DNA from: Salinarimonas sp.
Lineage (GTDB): Bacteria; Pseudomonadota; Alphaproteobacteria; Rhizobiales; Beijerinckiaceae
Direction: 5' to 3'
Assembly (NCBI RefSeq): GCF_040111675.1
Contig: NZ_CP157794.1
Location: forward strand, 2,563,501-2,627,500
DNA: 64,000 bases
Positions 18,306 to 28,798 of the stretch are shown piece by piece. The position numbers were made by a program, and so were the translations under genes. The number at the start of each line of letters is the position of its first letter. Within the stretch, counting starts at the first letter, position 1. Below the pieces are notes generated by a model that saw nothing but the letters and a program-made list of their open reading frames with translations, was not told the origin of the DNA and searched no databases.

Positions 18306-19472
18306 TCACGCCGCCCGGGAGCGGCGCACGCGCCTCGCCTCGATGTTTTCGAGAACGGACGCGAAACGGATCACTTCCGCATCGCGCGTCGCGTAGCCGC
18401 ACGAGAGGCGCAGCGCGCCCTCGGCGAGCGACGGGTCGACGCCCATCGCGTCGAGCACGTGCGAACGCTTCACCTTCCCCGACGAGCAGGCCGAGCCCGA
18501 GGAGAGCGCGACGCCGCCGAGATCGAAGGCGATCAGCGCCGTCTCGGCCCTGAGGCCGGGGACGGCGAAGAGAATCGTGTTCGGCAGCCGCGGGGCGCCG
18601 TCCCCGAAGACGACGGCCTCCGGAGCCTTCTCCCGGACCGCGGCCGCGAAGGCCGCGCCGAGCCGCGCGAGCCGCTCGCGCTCCCCGTCGAGGTGCTCGC
18701 GCACGAGGCGCGCGGCCGCGCCGAAACCGACGATCGCCGGGACGTTCTCCGTCCCCGCGCGAAAGCCGCGCTCCTGCCCGCCGCCCCGGACGAGCCGGTC
18801 GAGCCCGTAGCCCTCCGAGGCGAGAACCAGCGCGCCCGCACCCTGCGGGCCGCCGATCTTGTGGGCCGACAGCGTCATCGCATCGACGCCGAGCGCCCGG
18901 ATCGAGACCGGAATCTTCCCCGGCGCCTGGACCGCGTCGGTGTGGATCGACGCGCCGTGCGCATGCGCGATCCGCGCCGCCTCGGCGACCGGCTGGACGA
19001 CGCCGGTCTCGTTGTTGGCGAGCTGCAGCGAGACCAGCGCCCGACGTCCGGTCAGCGCCGAGAGCCGCGCCTCGAGCCAGGCGAGATCCGCCACGCCGTG
19101 CGCATCGAGCGGGATGCGCTCCACGGCGTCCGCGGGGAAACGGTGCCCGTCGAGGACGCAGGGGTGCTCGCCGGCGCCGACGAGCAGGACCTCCGCCCCC
19201 GCCTCGCCGGGACGGGCGAAGCCCGGCGCGAGCGCCAGCGCGTTGGCCTCCGAGCCGCCGCTCGTGAAGATCACCGCGGCGGGATCGGCCTCGACGAGCG
19301 CCGCGACCTCGGCCCGGGCCGCCTCGAGCGCCGCGCGCGCCGCCCGGCCCTCGGCGTGGACGGAGGAGGCGTTGCCGACGCGCTCGAGAGCATGGACGAG
19401 CGCGCGCGCCGCCTCCTCCCGCAGGGGTGCGGTCGCGTTGTAGTCCAGATAGGCGCGCTCGGCCGTATCCAT
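18306..19472 (-). CDS. Cysteine desulfurase (NifS/IscS-type, class I)
   Basis: 388-residue PLP enzyme of the NifS/IscS class. The PLP lysine is in TLSAHKIGGPQGAGAL at about residue 200 and the catalytic cysteine is in the long loop ALSSGSACSSGKVKRSH near residue 325. It leads the suf operon, as in many alphaproteobacteria, so the operon encodes two different desulfurases (this one and SufS). The start at 19472 lies about 142 bp downstream of the Irr-like boxes. It could serve tRNA thiolation or general sulfur supply as well as cluster assembly. Confidence 0.93.
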   Translation of the reverse strand: MDTAERAYLDYNATAPLREEAARALVHALERVGNASSVHAEGRAARAALEAARAEVAALVEADPAAVIFTSGGSEANALALAPGFARPGEAGAEVLLVGAGEHPCVLDGHRFPADAVERIPLDAHGVADLAWLEARLSALTGRRALVSLQLANNETGVVQPVAEAARIAHAHGASIHTDAVQAPGKIPVSIRALGVDAMTLSAHKIGGPQGAGALVLASEGYGLDRLVRGGGQERGFRAGTENVPAIVGFGAAARLVREHLDGERERLARLGAAFAAAVREKAPEAVVFGDGAPRLPNTILFAVPGLRAETALIAFDLGGVALSSGSACSSGKVKRSHVLDAMGVDPSLAEGALRLSCGYATRDAEVIRFASVLENIEARRVRRSRAA

Positions 19473-19613
19473 AGTCGCGTCGTGTCCGTCCTCTCGCCCC
19501 GAATCCCGCCCATCGGCGTATCGCCGACGAAAGCCTTGCTCTTCACCCCGCTTGCCGTGCTACAGCCTCGGCACCACATGAAGCGGTCCGACCGGACCGC
19601 CGGCGAGACGCAC

Positions 19614-19648
19614 CTTAGAACGGTTCTAAGCGGTTAGAATTATTCTAA
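19614..19648. promoter_or_regulatory. Two Irr/ICE-like iron boxes at the suf promoter
   Basis: Two perfect inverted repeats of the form TTAGAA-N3-TTCTAA: 19615-19629 (spacer CGG, flanked by C and G to give a longer palindrome) and 19634-19648 (spacer TTA). Their centres are 19 bp apart, about two helical turns. This is the iron control element bound by Irr, the haem-responsive Fur-family regulator of Hyphomicrobiales, as I know its consensus. They lie just downstream of the candidate -10 box, around the probable transcription start, which suggests repression. Confidence 0.75.
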
Positions 19649-19653
19649 GCGTG

Positions 19654-19682
19654 ATTTAGGGAGGCATCCCGGGACAAGTCAA
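19654..19682 (-). promoter_or_regulatory. Candidate promoter of the suf operon
   Basis: Reading leftward, TTGACT (19677-19682) and CTAAAT (19654-19659) with a 17-bp spacer. Transcription would start near 19647, inside the second Irr-like box. The rest of the 315-bp gap (19473-19787) holds the leader of the desulfurase gene and the upstream region of the divergent hydrolase; no Rrf2/IscR gene is present. Confidence 0.5.
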
Positions 19683-19787
19683 GGCTCGGTGACGCGTTTT
19701 CCAGCGTCGCCGCAGGCCGGGCCGTCGCGTGGATGCGCTCTTCGTCCGGCGGTCGCGGACGTGTGACCCGGGTCGAGAGGACGACGC

Positions 19788-20534
19788 ATGCCTGAGGTGA
19801 TTTTCGCCGGCCCCGCCGGCCGGCTCGAGGGCCGTTATCAGCCCTCCAAGAAGAAGGGCGCGCCGATCGCGATCGTGCTGCATCCCCACCCGCAATTCGG
19901 CGGGACGATGAACAATCAGATCGTCTACAACCTCTACTACGATTTCGTGCAGCGCGGCTTCTCGGTCCTGCGCTTCAATTTCCGCGGCGTGGGCCGCTCG
20001 CAGGGCGCCTTCGACCACGGAGCGGGGGAGCTCTCCGACGCCGCGGCGGCGCTCGACTGGGCGCAGTCGGTGAACCCGGACGCGCGCTCCTGCTGGATCG
20101 CGGGCGTGTCCTTCGGCGCCTGGATCGGCATGCAGCTCCTGATGCGCCGCCCGGAGATCGAGGGCTTCATCTCCATCGGCGCGATGGCGAACCGCTACGA
20201 CTTCTCCTTCCTTGCCCCCTGCCCGTCCTCCGGCCTGTTCGTGCACGGCTCGGAGGACCGCGTCGCGCCGGTGAAGGAGGTCATGGCCGTCATCGAGAAG
20301 GTGAAGACACAGAAGGGCATCCAGATCGAGCACGCGGTGATCGAGGGCGCCAACCACTTCTTCGACGGCAAGATCGACGAGCTGATGGAGGCGGTCGGCG
20401 TCTATCTCGACAAGCGCGTCGGCCCCAAGACAGAGGAGGCGGCCCAGCAGCCCGCGCCGGCCGCGCCCGACGAGACGGCGGAAGCCGAGGCCGCCGCGGC
20501 GGCGATCGAGGGCCCCCGCGAAGCCGAGACCTGA
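19788..20534 (+). CDS. Alpha/beta hydrolase
   Basis: 248-residue serine hydrolase fold. The oxyanion region is HPHPQFGGTMNN, the nucleophile elbow is GVSFGAW (serine at about residue 108), an acid lies in VHGSEDRVAP and the catalytic histidine in GANHFFDGK. This layout is typical of the small hydrolases often annotated as dienelactone-like or CocE-like esterases. The last 35 residues are a Pro/Ala/Glu-rich tail. The substrate is unknown. It is divergent from the suf operon and precedes tyrS on the same strand. Confidence 0.87.
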   Translation: MPEVIFAGPAGRLEGRYQPSKKKGAPIAIVLHPHPQFGGTMNNQIVYNLYYDFVQRGFSVLRFNFRGVGRSQGAFDHGAGELSDAAAALDWAQSVNPDARSCWIAGVSFGAWIGMQLLMRRPEIEGFISIGAMANRYDFSFLAPCPSSGLFVHGSEDRVAPVKEVMAVIEKVKTQKGIQIEHAVIEGANHFFDGKIDELMEAVGVYLDKRVGPKTEEAAQQPAPAAPDETAEAEAAAAAIEGPREAET

Positions 20535-20689
20535 GCCCGGCGCTCACGCCCCCGCCCGCCGCGATCGGGGCCGCCTGCGGGCGGCCCTTCTCGTTTCGCG
20601 CGTGAATTCCGCGCGATCCCCTGCTAAAGCCCACGGCGTCCCGGATGGGCCGGGACGCCATCGAACGAGGCGAAGAGAAAGAGACCGCC

Positions 20690-21961
20690 ATGAGCGCGCC
20701 CGCCCCCGTCCCCCTGAAGTCCGACTTCCTCGCGACGCTTCAGGCCCGCGGCTACATCCATCAGTGCTCCGACTATGCGGGGCTCGACGAGAAGGCGATG
20801 GAGCGCGCGGTGCGGGCCTATGTGGGCTACGATTGCACGGCGCCGTCGCTGCACGTGGGCAGCCTCGTCTCGATCATGATGCTCCACTGGCTCCAGCAGA
20901 CCGGCGGCAAGCCGATCGTGCTGATGGGCGGCGGAACCACGCGCGTGGGCGATCCGTCCGGCCGCGACGAGAGCCGCAAGCTCCTGACCGACGAGCAGAT
21001 CGAGGCCAACAAGGCCGGCATCAAGCGCGTCTTCGCGAAGTTCCTCACCTTCGGCGAGGGCGAGCGCGACGCGCTCATGGTCGACAACGCCGATTGGCTG
21101 CTCGAGCTGAACTACATCGCCTTCCTGCGCGACGTCGGGCGGCATTTCTCGGTGAACCGGATGCTGTCCTTCGATTCGGTCAAGCTGCGCCTGGAGCGCG
21201 AGCACGAGCTCTCCTTCCTCGAGTTCAACTACATGCTCCTGCAGGCCTACGACTACACGGAGCTGGCCCGGCGCTACGGCGTCAACCTGCAGATGGGCGG
21301 CTCCGACCAGTGGGGCAACATCGTCAACGGCATCGATCTCGGCCGGCGCATGGGCACGCACCAGCTCTACGCGCTGACCTGCCCGCTGATGACGACGGCC
21401 TCGGGCGTCAAGATGGGCAAGACCGCCTCCGGCGCCGTGTGGCTCGACGAAGCGATGCTCTCGCCCTACGATTACTGGCAGTTCTGGCGCAACACCGAGG
21501 ACGCCGACGTCGCGCGCTTCCTCAAGCTGTTCACCACGCTGCCGCTCGACGAGATCGCCCGCCTCGCGGCGCTCGAGGGCGCGGAGATCAACGAGGCGAA
21601 GAAGGTGCTCGCCACGGAGGCGACCGCGCTGCTCCACGGCCGCGCCGCCGCCGAGGAGGCCGCCGAGACCGCGCGGCGCACCTTCGAGGAAGGCGCCCTC
21701 GCCCAGACCCTGCCGACGGTCGAGATCCCGGCGGCGGCGCTCGCCGACGGGCTCGGCGTGCTCGTCGCCTTCGGGCCGGAGCATGCCGGCCTCGTCTCCT
21801 CCATGGGCGAGGGCCGGCGGCAGGTGAAGGGCGGCGGGCTGCGGGTCAACGACGAGCCGGTGGTCGATCCGACGGCGAAGCTGACGTCCGCGGACCTGCG
21901 CGACGGAGTGGTCAAGCTCTCCTTCGGCCGCAAGCGGCACGTGCTCCTCAAGCCCGTCTGA
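20690..21961 (+). CDS. tyrS: Tyrosine--tRNA ligase
   Basis: 423-residue class I aminoacyl-tRNA synthetase that charges tRNA-Tyr. The HIGH-like motif is LHVGS, the tyrosine-binding region shows YMLLQAYDY and GGSDQWGNI, the KMSKS-like loop is [10 protein letters not shown], and a C-terminal S4-type RNA-binding domain follows ([20 protein letters not shown]). The ATG at 20690 gives [17 protein letters not shown]; the upstream in-frame ATG at 20645 adds residues without family support. Confidence 0.97.
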   Translation: MSAPAPVPLKSDFLATLQARGYIHQCSDYAGLDEKAMERAVRAYVGYDCTAPSLHVGSLVSIMMLHWLQQTGGKPIVLMGGGTTRVGDPSGRDESRKLLTDEQIEANKAGIKRVFAKFLTFGEGERDALMVDNADWLLELNYIAFLRDVGRHFSVNRMLSFDSVKLRLEREHELSFLEFNYMLLQAYDYTELARRYGVNLQMGGSDQWGNIVNGIDLGRRMGTHQLYALTCPLMTTASGVKMGKTASGAVWLDEAMLSPYDYWQFWRNTEDADVARFLKLFTTLPLDEIARLAALEGAEINEAKKVLATEATALLHGRAAAEEAAETARRTFEEGALAQTLPTVEIPAAALADGLGVLVAFGPEHAGLVSSMGEGRRQVKGGGLRVNDEPVVDPTAKLTSADLRDGVVKLSFGRKRHVLLKPV

Positions 21962-21970
21962 GCGCGCGCC

Positions 21971-21992
21971 GCCGCCGGGGCCGCCCGGCGGC
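21971..21992. terminator. GC hairpin between convergent tyrS and AsmA-like genes
   Basis: A perfect 9-bp stem (21971-21979 with 21984-21992) and a 4-nt loop that fills the 31-bp gap between the two stop codons. There is no T tract on either side, so it may act as a weak bidirectional terminator or an RNA 3'-end protector. Confidence 0.45.
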
Positions 21993-24900
21993 TCAGCGCT
22001 GCGGCGGGCCGATGTCCAGCGGCGGGGCGACCGGCGCTTCGCCGAGATCGGCGGGGCGGCGCGTCGGCGCGCCGGCGCCGAACAGCCGGCGCAGGACGCC
22101 GGGGGCGATGGCCGAGAGCGGGTTCACGCTCAAGGCCGGGCTCGCCATCTCGCCCTCCAGCCGGAAATTGACGGCGAACAGCCCCTCGTACTGGTTTCCG
22201 CCGAGGATCATGCCGACGACGGGCACCTGCGCGAAGGCGTTGTTGAGCCCGTAGGCGGGCACGAACGCGCCGGCGACGTCGAGCGTACGGCGCTCGAGAT
22301 CGATCCAGCCGTCCGCCGTGAAGCCGACCTGCGGGCCCCAGATCCGCGCGTCGGCGAGGGTGACCACCGAGCCGTCGCGGATGAAATCGACCTGCGCCTT
22401 GGTGAACAGCGCCTCGTTGACGTTGTCCGGGCCGCTGAGCCCGAAGCGCGCCGCCGGCGCGCCGCCGGCCGGGTTCTCGCGATTGACGAGCCGCCTGAGA
22501 GCAGGCTCGTCCCGGATCAGGAATTCCCAGACGATGAGCGTTCCCGGCCCGCGCGCCTCGGACAGGCCCACGTCGAGATAGAGTCGCCCTCGGACCATCT
22601 TGTCGTACACGTCCAGGAAGCGCAGCGTCGCCCCCGCGTCCGCGCTCTCGGCGGTGAGGCGCGGACCGGCGCCGCCCGGCGCGACCGTCACGATCACCGG
22701 CGCGTTCGGGAAGCGGCCTTCCAGGCGGGCGGAGCGGACGGCCCCGCCGCGGAGCGAGGCGCGCGCGGTCACCCCGGTGAGCACCTCGCCGCCGAAGCCG
22801 CCCAGGATGTCGACCCGCGCCTCCAGATCGACGTCGTCCGCCGCACCGTCCCCGGCGCCGCGTTCGCGCAGAGCCGAGAGCACGGGGCGCAGGTCGAGGA
22901 CGTTGCCCTCGATGGCGACGGCGAGCGCGCCGTCGGCCTGGCGGACGGCCCGCGCGGAGGCGTCGTCGCCCGGCGAGAGGCGCAGCCGCGACAGCGCGAT
23001 CTCCTGGAGCGCGCCCTCCGCGCTCAGCCGCCCGGCGCCGGCGATGGCGACGGAGCCGGATTCGAGCGCGAGGCCGTCGAAGACGAGACCGTCGTTCCCC
23101 GTCTCGACCCGCACGGCGAACCGGCCGGGCGCGCCGGGCTCCTTGCTCCAGCCGGGCAGGAGGCCCGAGACCCGCGCCTGCCCGAGATCGGCCTCGATCG
23201 CGGCCTCGACGGCCTCGTCCGGCCCGAGAGTCGCGTCGACGGTGAGCCCGAGCGGCCCGGCGAGACGCCCCTCCGGCACGAGCCCGCGCGCGGCGAGCCT
23301 GCTCGCCTCCAGCGTTCCCGAGAGCCGCGCGCGCGTCGGCCCGCCGCGCGGCTGGGTCAGCGCGACCTCCACCGGCTCGCCGGCGAGGAGCCCCTCCCCC
23401 TCGAGCGTCAGGGTGCCGTCGGCGGCGAAGGCGAGGGCGAGGGAGCCCTGCTCCAGCCGCTCGGCGCCTTCGAAGACCGGAGCCGACACCTCCTCCAGCA
23501 CGCCCTCGGCCGCGATCGGCAAGGCGGCGATCTCCACCGGCCGGCTCACGGGAAAGGCGAAGGACACGTCGAGAGCGACCTCTCCCGAGACGTCGTCCGG
23601 ATCGAGCACGATATCCGCCGCACCCGCGAGCGCGGGCAGGCTCAGGAAGGCGGCGAGGTCGTCGAGCCCGCTGGAGGCGGAGAACGCGATCTCGGCCTGC
23701 GCGTCGCGATCCCAGAACTCCTCCAGCCGGAACCGCCCGCCGGCGGCGTCGAGCCGACGGCCGTCGGGCAGCAGCAGATGCGCGCGCGAGGCGTCGACCC
23801 GCGCGTCCCGACCCGACACGAAGCCGCTCACCGAGACGTCGCGAAGGGGCGGCAGCGCGTCGCCGAGGGCGAGCCGGGCCTCGTCGATGGCGAAGCCGAC
23901 GGCGATCGCCTCCTCCGGCAGGTCTTCCTTGCGGAAGAGCCCCGCGATGTCCTCGCCCGTCAGCACGACCGCGACCTCGAGCTCGCGCACGACGCCGCGG
24001 CCGACCGCATCGCGCAGGAAGAGGCGCGGAACGGGCGCGACGAAATCCGGCCACAGGGCGAGCGCCGTTCGCACGGGCATATCGGCCGCGTCGAGGGCGA
24101 CGCGGAGGCCGCCGCGATCCTCGACGCCGCCGAAGGAGAGCATCATGGCGAGATCGACCCCGGGGCCGTCGAGGGCGACCTCCTCGACGATCACGCCCTG
24201 CGGCCCGCCGCGCGCACGGACCGAGACGCGCGACAGCGGCACCACGGGCTCCTCCGCCGTCGGGCCACGCACCACGGCGTCGCGTCCGTCGAGAGCGAGG
24301 CGCCAGCGGCCGCCCTCCCCCTCCGGCCGCAGCGCGCCCGCGAGCGCGACGCGGGTGCGCCCGCCGGCGAGCTCCAGCCGATGCACGGCGAGGAGCCGCT
24401 GCTCGGCGTCCCACGAGGTCTCGACGGCGAGGCGCTCCACGGGAACGAGCGGCATGTACGGGTCGCGCGTCAGCAGCCAGCCGGCATTGCTGGCGAGGCC
24501 GGCCGAGAAGGCGCGCAGCGCGCCGTCGGCCCCGATGGCGATCTCGGCCGTGCCGGTCAGCGCGAGATCGTCGGAGCCGAAGGCGCCGGACAGGCCCGAC
24601 AGCAGCGCGACGTCGTGGACGGGCAGGCGGTCCACCATGACCTCGGCCGTCTGCCCGCCCTGGCGATCACGCGAGACCGCGCCCGCCATCGACCAGACGC
24701 CGCCGGGGCCGCGAACCTGGGCCGTGAATCGCCGCGCGCGGCCGTCCCGCCAGATGCGGGCGTCGACGTCGGAAAAGGCGACGCGTTCGCGCCCACGCGC
24801 ATCGACGAGAGTCAGGCGTGCGTCCTCGAGCCGCGCCTGCGCGAGCGCGCCGAGGGGCGTCGAGCCGTCGAGCGCTGCGGCGAGAAGGCCTGCCGCGAGG

Positions 24901-25499
24901 CCGACGGGATCGGCGAGATCGATCGGCGGACCGGGCTCGACCATGGCTGATGCGCCCGGCGCGGCGTCCGCCGGCTGCGCGGGAAGCAGCGAGAGCGTCC
25001 CGTCCTCGGCGATCCGTGCGCGCAGCTCGACGCCCTGGAGCGCGATGGACTTCGGCGAAGGCGCGCCGCGCGCGAGGGACAGCGCACCGACCGCGACGAC
25101 CGCGCGCGGCGCGTGCGCGACGCGCGCGCCCGAGGCGTCGGAGAGATCGAACCCGTCGACGGCGAGCGCGATCGCCCCCTCGTGCAGGGTCAGCTCCGAT
25201 TCGGCGAGGCGCACGCGCCAGCCCGGACCCAGCCGCGATTCGAGGGCGGTGACGACCTCCTCCGACAGCCCCGCGACGGCGATGGGCGCGTGATCGAGCC
25301 GAATGTACAGCAGGCTCGCGGCCACGAGGAGCGCCGCGGCGATCCAGGCCTTGGCGACGAGGACCCGGCGCGCCACGCCTCGCCGACCGCCGCGGGCCCG
25401 CAGGCCCGCGCTCGGCCCGAAGCGCCCTCCCCGGAGAGCGCTGGCGCGCAGATGGGTCACCTCGTCGTCCACACGTCCATCCGTCCCGCCGGCGCGCAT
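21993..25499 (-). CDS. Large AsmA/YhdP-like envelope protein
   Basis: About 1,168 residues with one membrane helix near residues 45-65 and then a very long periplasmic part. It belongs to the AsmA-like/YhdP group (DUF3971 plus an AsmA-like C-terminal region). These are rod-shaped bridge proteins thought to carry phospholipids from the inner to the outer membrane. C-terminal hallmarks: DAGATLRFLDVYDKMVRGRL, a low-complexity beta-repeat body and LSGPDNVNEALFTKAQVDFIRDG near the end. The ATG at 25499 follows GGGGGA; an upstream ATG at 25625 would extend it into the divergent promoter region. It ends 31 bp from tyrS. Confidence 0.83.
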   Translation of the reverse strand: MRAGGTDGRVDDEVTHLRASALRGGRFGPSAGLRARGGRRGVARRVLVAKAWIAAALLVAASLLYIRLDHAPIAVAGLSEEVVTALESRLGPGWRVRLAESELTLHEGAIALAVDGFDLSDASGARVAHAPRAVVAVGALSLARGAPSPKSIALQGVELRARIAEDGTLSLLPAQPADAAPGASAMVEPGPPIDLADPVGLAAGLLAAALDGSTPLGALAQARLEDARLTLVDARGRERVAFSDVDARIWRDGRARRFTAQVRGPGGVWSMAGAVSRDRQGGQTAEVMVDRLPVHDVALLSGLSGAFGSDDLALTGTAEIAIGADGALRAFSAGLASNAGWLLTRDPYMPLVPVERLAVETSWDAEQRLLAVHRLELAGGRTRVALAGALRPEGEGGRWRLALDGRDAVVRGPTAEEPVVPLSRVSVRARGGPQGVIVEEVALDGPGVDLAMMLSFGGVEDRGGLRVALDAADMPVRTALALWPDFVAPVPRLFLRDAVGRGVVRELEVAVVLTGEDIAGLFRKEDLPEEAIAVGFAIDEARLALGDALPPLRDVSVSGFVSGRDARVDASRAHLLLPDGRRLDAAGGRFRLEEFWDRDAQAEIAFSASSGLDDLAAFLSLPALAGAADIVLDPDDVSGEVALDVSFAFPVSRPVEIAALPIAAEGVLEEVSAPVFEGAERLEQGSLALAFAADGTLTLEGEGLLAGEPVEVALTQPRGGPTRARLSGTLEASRLAARGLVPEGRLAGPLGLTVDATLGPDEAVEAAIEADLGQARVSGLLPGWSKEPGAPGRFAVRVETGNDGLVFDGLALESGSVAIAGAGRLSAEGALQEIALSRLRLSPGDDASARAVRQADGALAVAIEGNVLDLRPVLSALRERGAGDGAADDVDLEARVDILGGFGGEVLTGVTARASLRGGAVRSARLEGRFPNAPVIVTVAPGGAGPRLTAESADAGATLRFLDVYDKMVRGRLYLDVGLSEARGPGTLIVWEFLIRDEPALRRLVNRENPAGGAPAARFGLSGPDNVNEALFTKAQVDFIRDGSVVTLADARIWGPQVGFTADGWIDLERRTLDVAGAFVPAYGLNNAFAQVPVVGMILGGNQYEGLFAVNFRLEGEMASPALSVNPLSAIAPGVLRRLFGAGAPTRRPADLGEAPVAPPLDIGPPQR

Positions 25500-25625
25500 T
25501 CCCCCGTTCCCGGACGGGCGCGCGCGGCTCTGGCCTCTTCGAGTGATCCCGGCTTCAATGCCCGCCGTACACGGCGTGCGATTCCACGCGACGAACATAC
25601 CGGAAAACCGACGAAAGGAAGGCAC

Positions 25626-26090
<465 letters not shown>

Positions 26091-26157
26091 TCGCGCCGGC
26101 GTCTACGCGATCTTAACCCTAACAGGCGTTGAATGGCGTCGTACTTTCCGTAAGGGG

Positions 26158-27549
26158 ATGCGACGCATGCACGACGGACGAGGCCGCCTTTCGACCTCCC
26201 AGACGCGCGAGCGGGATCTCGCGCCACGGTCGGCGGCGCCGCCGCGCACCCTGTTCGCGGTGAGCCCGCTCGCGGCGGCGGCGATCGGTCTCGTGGTGAC
26301 GCTGATCAGCGCCTGGGCCGCGGGAGCGACCTGGTACATCGTCTCGAAGGAGGACCTGATGGCGGAGATGCTCCGCCGTCAGGCGCAGGCGGAGGCGCGC
26401 TACGAGGACCATGTCGGCGCGCTGCGCGCGCGCCTCGACCGCGTCGCGAGCCAGAAGCTGATCGACCAGGACACGCTGGAGCAGCGCGTCGCCGCCCTCG
26501 TCAGCCGCCAGGCCGAGGTCGAAACCCGCCAGGCCGTCCTCGCCGATCTCGCCCGACGCATCGCCCCGGTGGCCGCGACGGGCGCGATACCGGCGGTTGC
26601 GACCGGTCTCGGCGAGCCCGCGGCCGCGGCCCCCGCGTCGGCGTCCGCCTTCGCGCCGGTCTCCCCTCCCCCGCAGCGGCCGCAGGACCTGTTCGGCGAC
26701 GACAAGCCGCGGCCGGCGCCGAGCCCGTTCCAGCTGCGCCTGCGCGGCGACGCGCCCGCCCCCGCCGAGATCCGGGCCGAGACCCGCGCCGACCGCCTCG
26801 ATCCGCAGGCGCCGGTCGCGACCGGCCTCGATGCGGCGGAGCGTTCGCTCGCCGGGGTTGAGGACGGCCAGATCCGCGCCCTGGAGCGGATCCGGCTCCA
26901 GGTCGAGGCCGAGGCGGGCGTCATGCGCGCGGCCATCGAGACCGCGGGGCTCGATCCGCTGGCGCTCGAGCCCCCGGCCGAGGAGGTGCTCCAGGCGGAA
27001 GGCATCGGCGGCCCGTTCATCCCGATCGGGATCGACGCCGAGGCCGGCGGCTTCGAGGCGCGCGTCGCGAACCTGCAGGAGAGCCTGCTCCTGCGCGACC
27101 GGCTGCGCCGGGTGACCATCACCATCCCCTTCGAGCGCCCGGTCGACGGCGACGTCGCCATCACCTCGCGTTTCGGCGTGCGCTCCGATCCCTTCACCCG
27201 GCGCCCGGCCTTCCACTCCGGCATCGACTTCCGCGCCCGCACCGGCGAGCCGGTCTACGCCACCGCCGCCGGCCGGGTGATCTCCGCGGGGCGCGCCGGC
27301 GGCTACGGCAAGCTCGTCGAGATCGACCACGGCAACGGGTTGACGACCCGCTTCGCGCATCTCTCCGCGATCGCGGTCTCGGAAGGCGACGAGGTCGCCG
27401 CCGGCACCATGCTCGGTCGCGCCGGCTCGACCGGGCGCTCCACAGGCCCGCATCTTCACTACGAGACGAGGCTCGACGGTCGCGCCGTCGACCCGTGGCG
27501 CTTCATGCAGGCGGCGACGGTGCTCAGCGAGCTCTCGCTGCGGGACTGA
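26158..27549 (+). CDS. Membrane-anchored M23 (LytM) peptidase
   Basis: 463 residues. A short cytoplasmic basic part leads to a membrane helix at about 36-62 and a coiled coil at about 65-130. A Pro/Ala-rich linker and a second helical region follow, then the M23 metallopeptidase domain at about 350-455. The zinc-site motifs HSGIDF (HxGxD) and GPHLHYE (HxH) are both present, so it is probably an active murein endopeptidase or a divisome activator. ATGs at 26158 and 26167 are close alternatives for the start. It lies downstream of bcp on the same strand and ends 3 bp before a convergent gene. Confidence 0.9.
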   Translation: MRRMHDGRGRLSTSQTRERDLAPRSAAPPRTLFAVSPLAAAAIGLVVTLISAWAAGATWYIVSKEDLMAEMLRRQAQAEARYEDHVGALRARLDRVASQKLIDQDTLEQRVAALVSRQAEVETRQAVLADLARRIAPVAATGAIPAVATGLGEPAAAAPASASAFAPVSPPPQRPQDLFGDDKPRPAPSPFQLRLRGDAPAPAEIRAETRADRLDPQAPVATGLDAAERSLAGVEDGQIRALERIRLQVEAEAGVMRAAIETAGLDPLALEPPAEEVLQAEGIGGPFIPIGIDAEAGGFEARVANLQESLLLRDRLRRVTITIPFERPVDGDVAITSRFGVRSDPFTRRPAFHSGIDFRARTGEPVYATAAGRVISAGRAGGYGKLVEIDHGNGLTTRFAHLSAIAVSEGDEVAAGTMLGRAGSTGRSTGPHLHYETRLDGRAVDPWRFMQAATVLSELSLRD

Positions 27550-27552
27550 GCC

Positions 27553-28593
27553 TCAGGAGATCCGCCCGTCGCGGGACATCAGGATCGCGATGGGGCGCGT
27601 CTGCGGGGCGGCGGCGAGGACGATCATCAGGATCGAGGTCAGCGGCACGGCGAGGATCGCGCCGGGCATGCCCCAGAGCGCGCCCCAGACGACGAGCGAG
27701 AGCAGCACCACGAAGGGCCCGAGGTTCGAGGAACGGCTGAGCCAGCGCGGCTCGAGCCAGTTGCCCACGTAGACCTGCGCGGCGACGAGGAACGCCAGCG
27801 CGAACAGGGTCGTCTCGATCGACCCGGTCTGGGCGAGGATCTGCAGGACGACGAGCGCCACCGCCGCGAGCGAGCCGATATAGGGCACGTAGTTCGCGAG
27901 CGCGATGAACAGCGACCAGAACACCGCGAACTCGACGCCGAGCGCGATCAGGATGGCGAAGGAGATCAGCCCCAGCACCACGTTGATCGCCGTCTTGGCG
28001 AAGAGATACGAGGTGATCTGGGCGTTGATTCCGGCGATGAGCGCCTGCTGACGCCCGCTCGGGCCGCGCTCGCCGGTGATGGCGCGCAGCTTCTTCGGCA
28101 TCAGCGTGCGCTCCGGCAGCAGGAAGACGATGTAGGTGACGATCAGCACCACGTAGGCGCCGGCATTGGCGAGGGTGTTGAGGATCCACAGCGCCGCGCG
28201 GCCGGTATCGATCCGGTCGATGGTCAGCGCGCGCAGGCCCTCCCAGGCCGCCGTGCCCGTGGCGCCGAAGGGCGCGGCCACGCGGTCGAGGATCTCGCGC
28301 AGGTTCTGCTCGTAGGCGGGCAGGACCTGGGTGAGGCCGCGCAGGTTGGCGGCGGTCAGCAGCGCGAGGAGCGCGAGTGCGGCGACGAAGGCCGCCACGA
28401 CGATGAGATAGCGCAGCCAGCCCGGCGCGTGCCCGACGAGGGGCGCGCGCCCGAGCGCGTCCACCGCGCCGACGATGACGTAGGTGAGCATGATCGCCGC
28501 GACGACGGGGACCAGCACCGCGCGCCCGACATGCAGGATCGCGCCGACGAGGGCGCCGAGCGCGAGGAGGTAGAACAGGTCCCTGAGGCTCAT
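27553..28593 (-). CDS. AI-2E family transporter
   Basis: 346-residue polytopic membrane protein of the AI-2E/YhhQ-PerM-type family (often annotated as AI-2 exporter, though substrates are mostly unproven). Hydrophobic blocks occur at about residues 5-40, 60-85, 145-165, 205-290 and 300-335; a conserved segment FIALANYVPYIGSLAA and the C-terminal PGAILAVPLTSILMIVL match the family. The ATG at 28593 gives MSLRDLFYLL. Upstream is a 509-bp gap containing a fold-back repeat. Confidence 0.9.
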   Translation of the reverse strand: MSLRDLFYLLALGALVGAILHVGRAVLVPVVAAIMLTYVIVGAVDALGRAPLVGHAPGWLRYLIVVAAFVAALALLALLTAANLRGLTQVLPAYEQNLREILDRVAAPFGATGTAAWEGLRALTIDRIDTGRAALWILNTLANAGAYVVLIVTYIVFLLPERTLMPKKLRAITGERGPSGRQQALIAGINAQITSYLFAKTAINVVLGLISFAILIALGVEFAVFWSLFIALANYVPYIGSLAAVALVVLQILAQTGSIETTLFALAFLVAAQVYVGNWLEPRWLSRSSNLGPFVVLLSLVVWGALWGMPGAILAVPLTSILMIVLAAAPQTRPIAILMSRDGRIS

Positions 28594-28798
28594 CCGACGC
28601 GATCCCCGCTGACGGCGCGCCCCGACGATGCGGCGGCGCGCCCGCGGCGTCAACGCGCGGGGCGGCGGTTGGGACGGGTGGAGCGCCATCGCGCTCCCCT
28701 CTCCCCTCGTGGCTCGTCTCTTCACACATCGTTCCGCGCCGCTGGTAGCCGAGGACGAGCGACGTCGCGGAGCTGCTCGACGGGCGCCGAGCCTTTCT

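Noticed and set aside
22600..25293. Plus-strand Ser/Arg/Pro-rich frame opposite the AsmA-like gene
   Set aside because: Shadow of third-position GC bias in the real gene; low-complexity product with no start signal.
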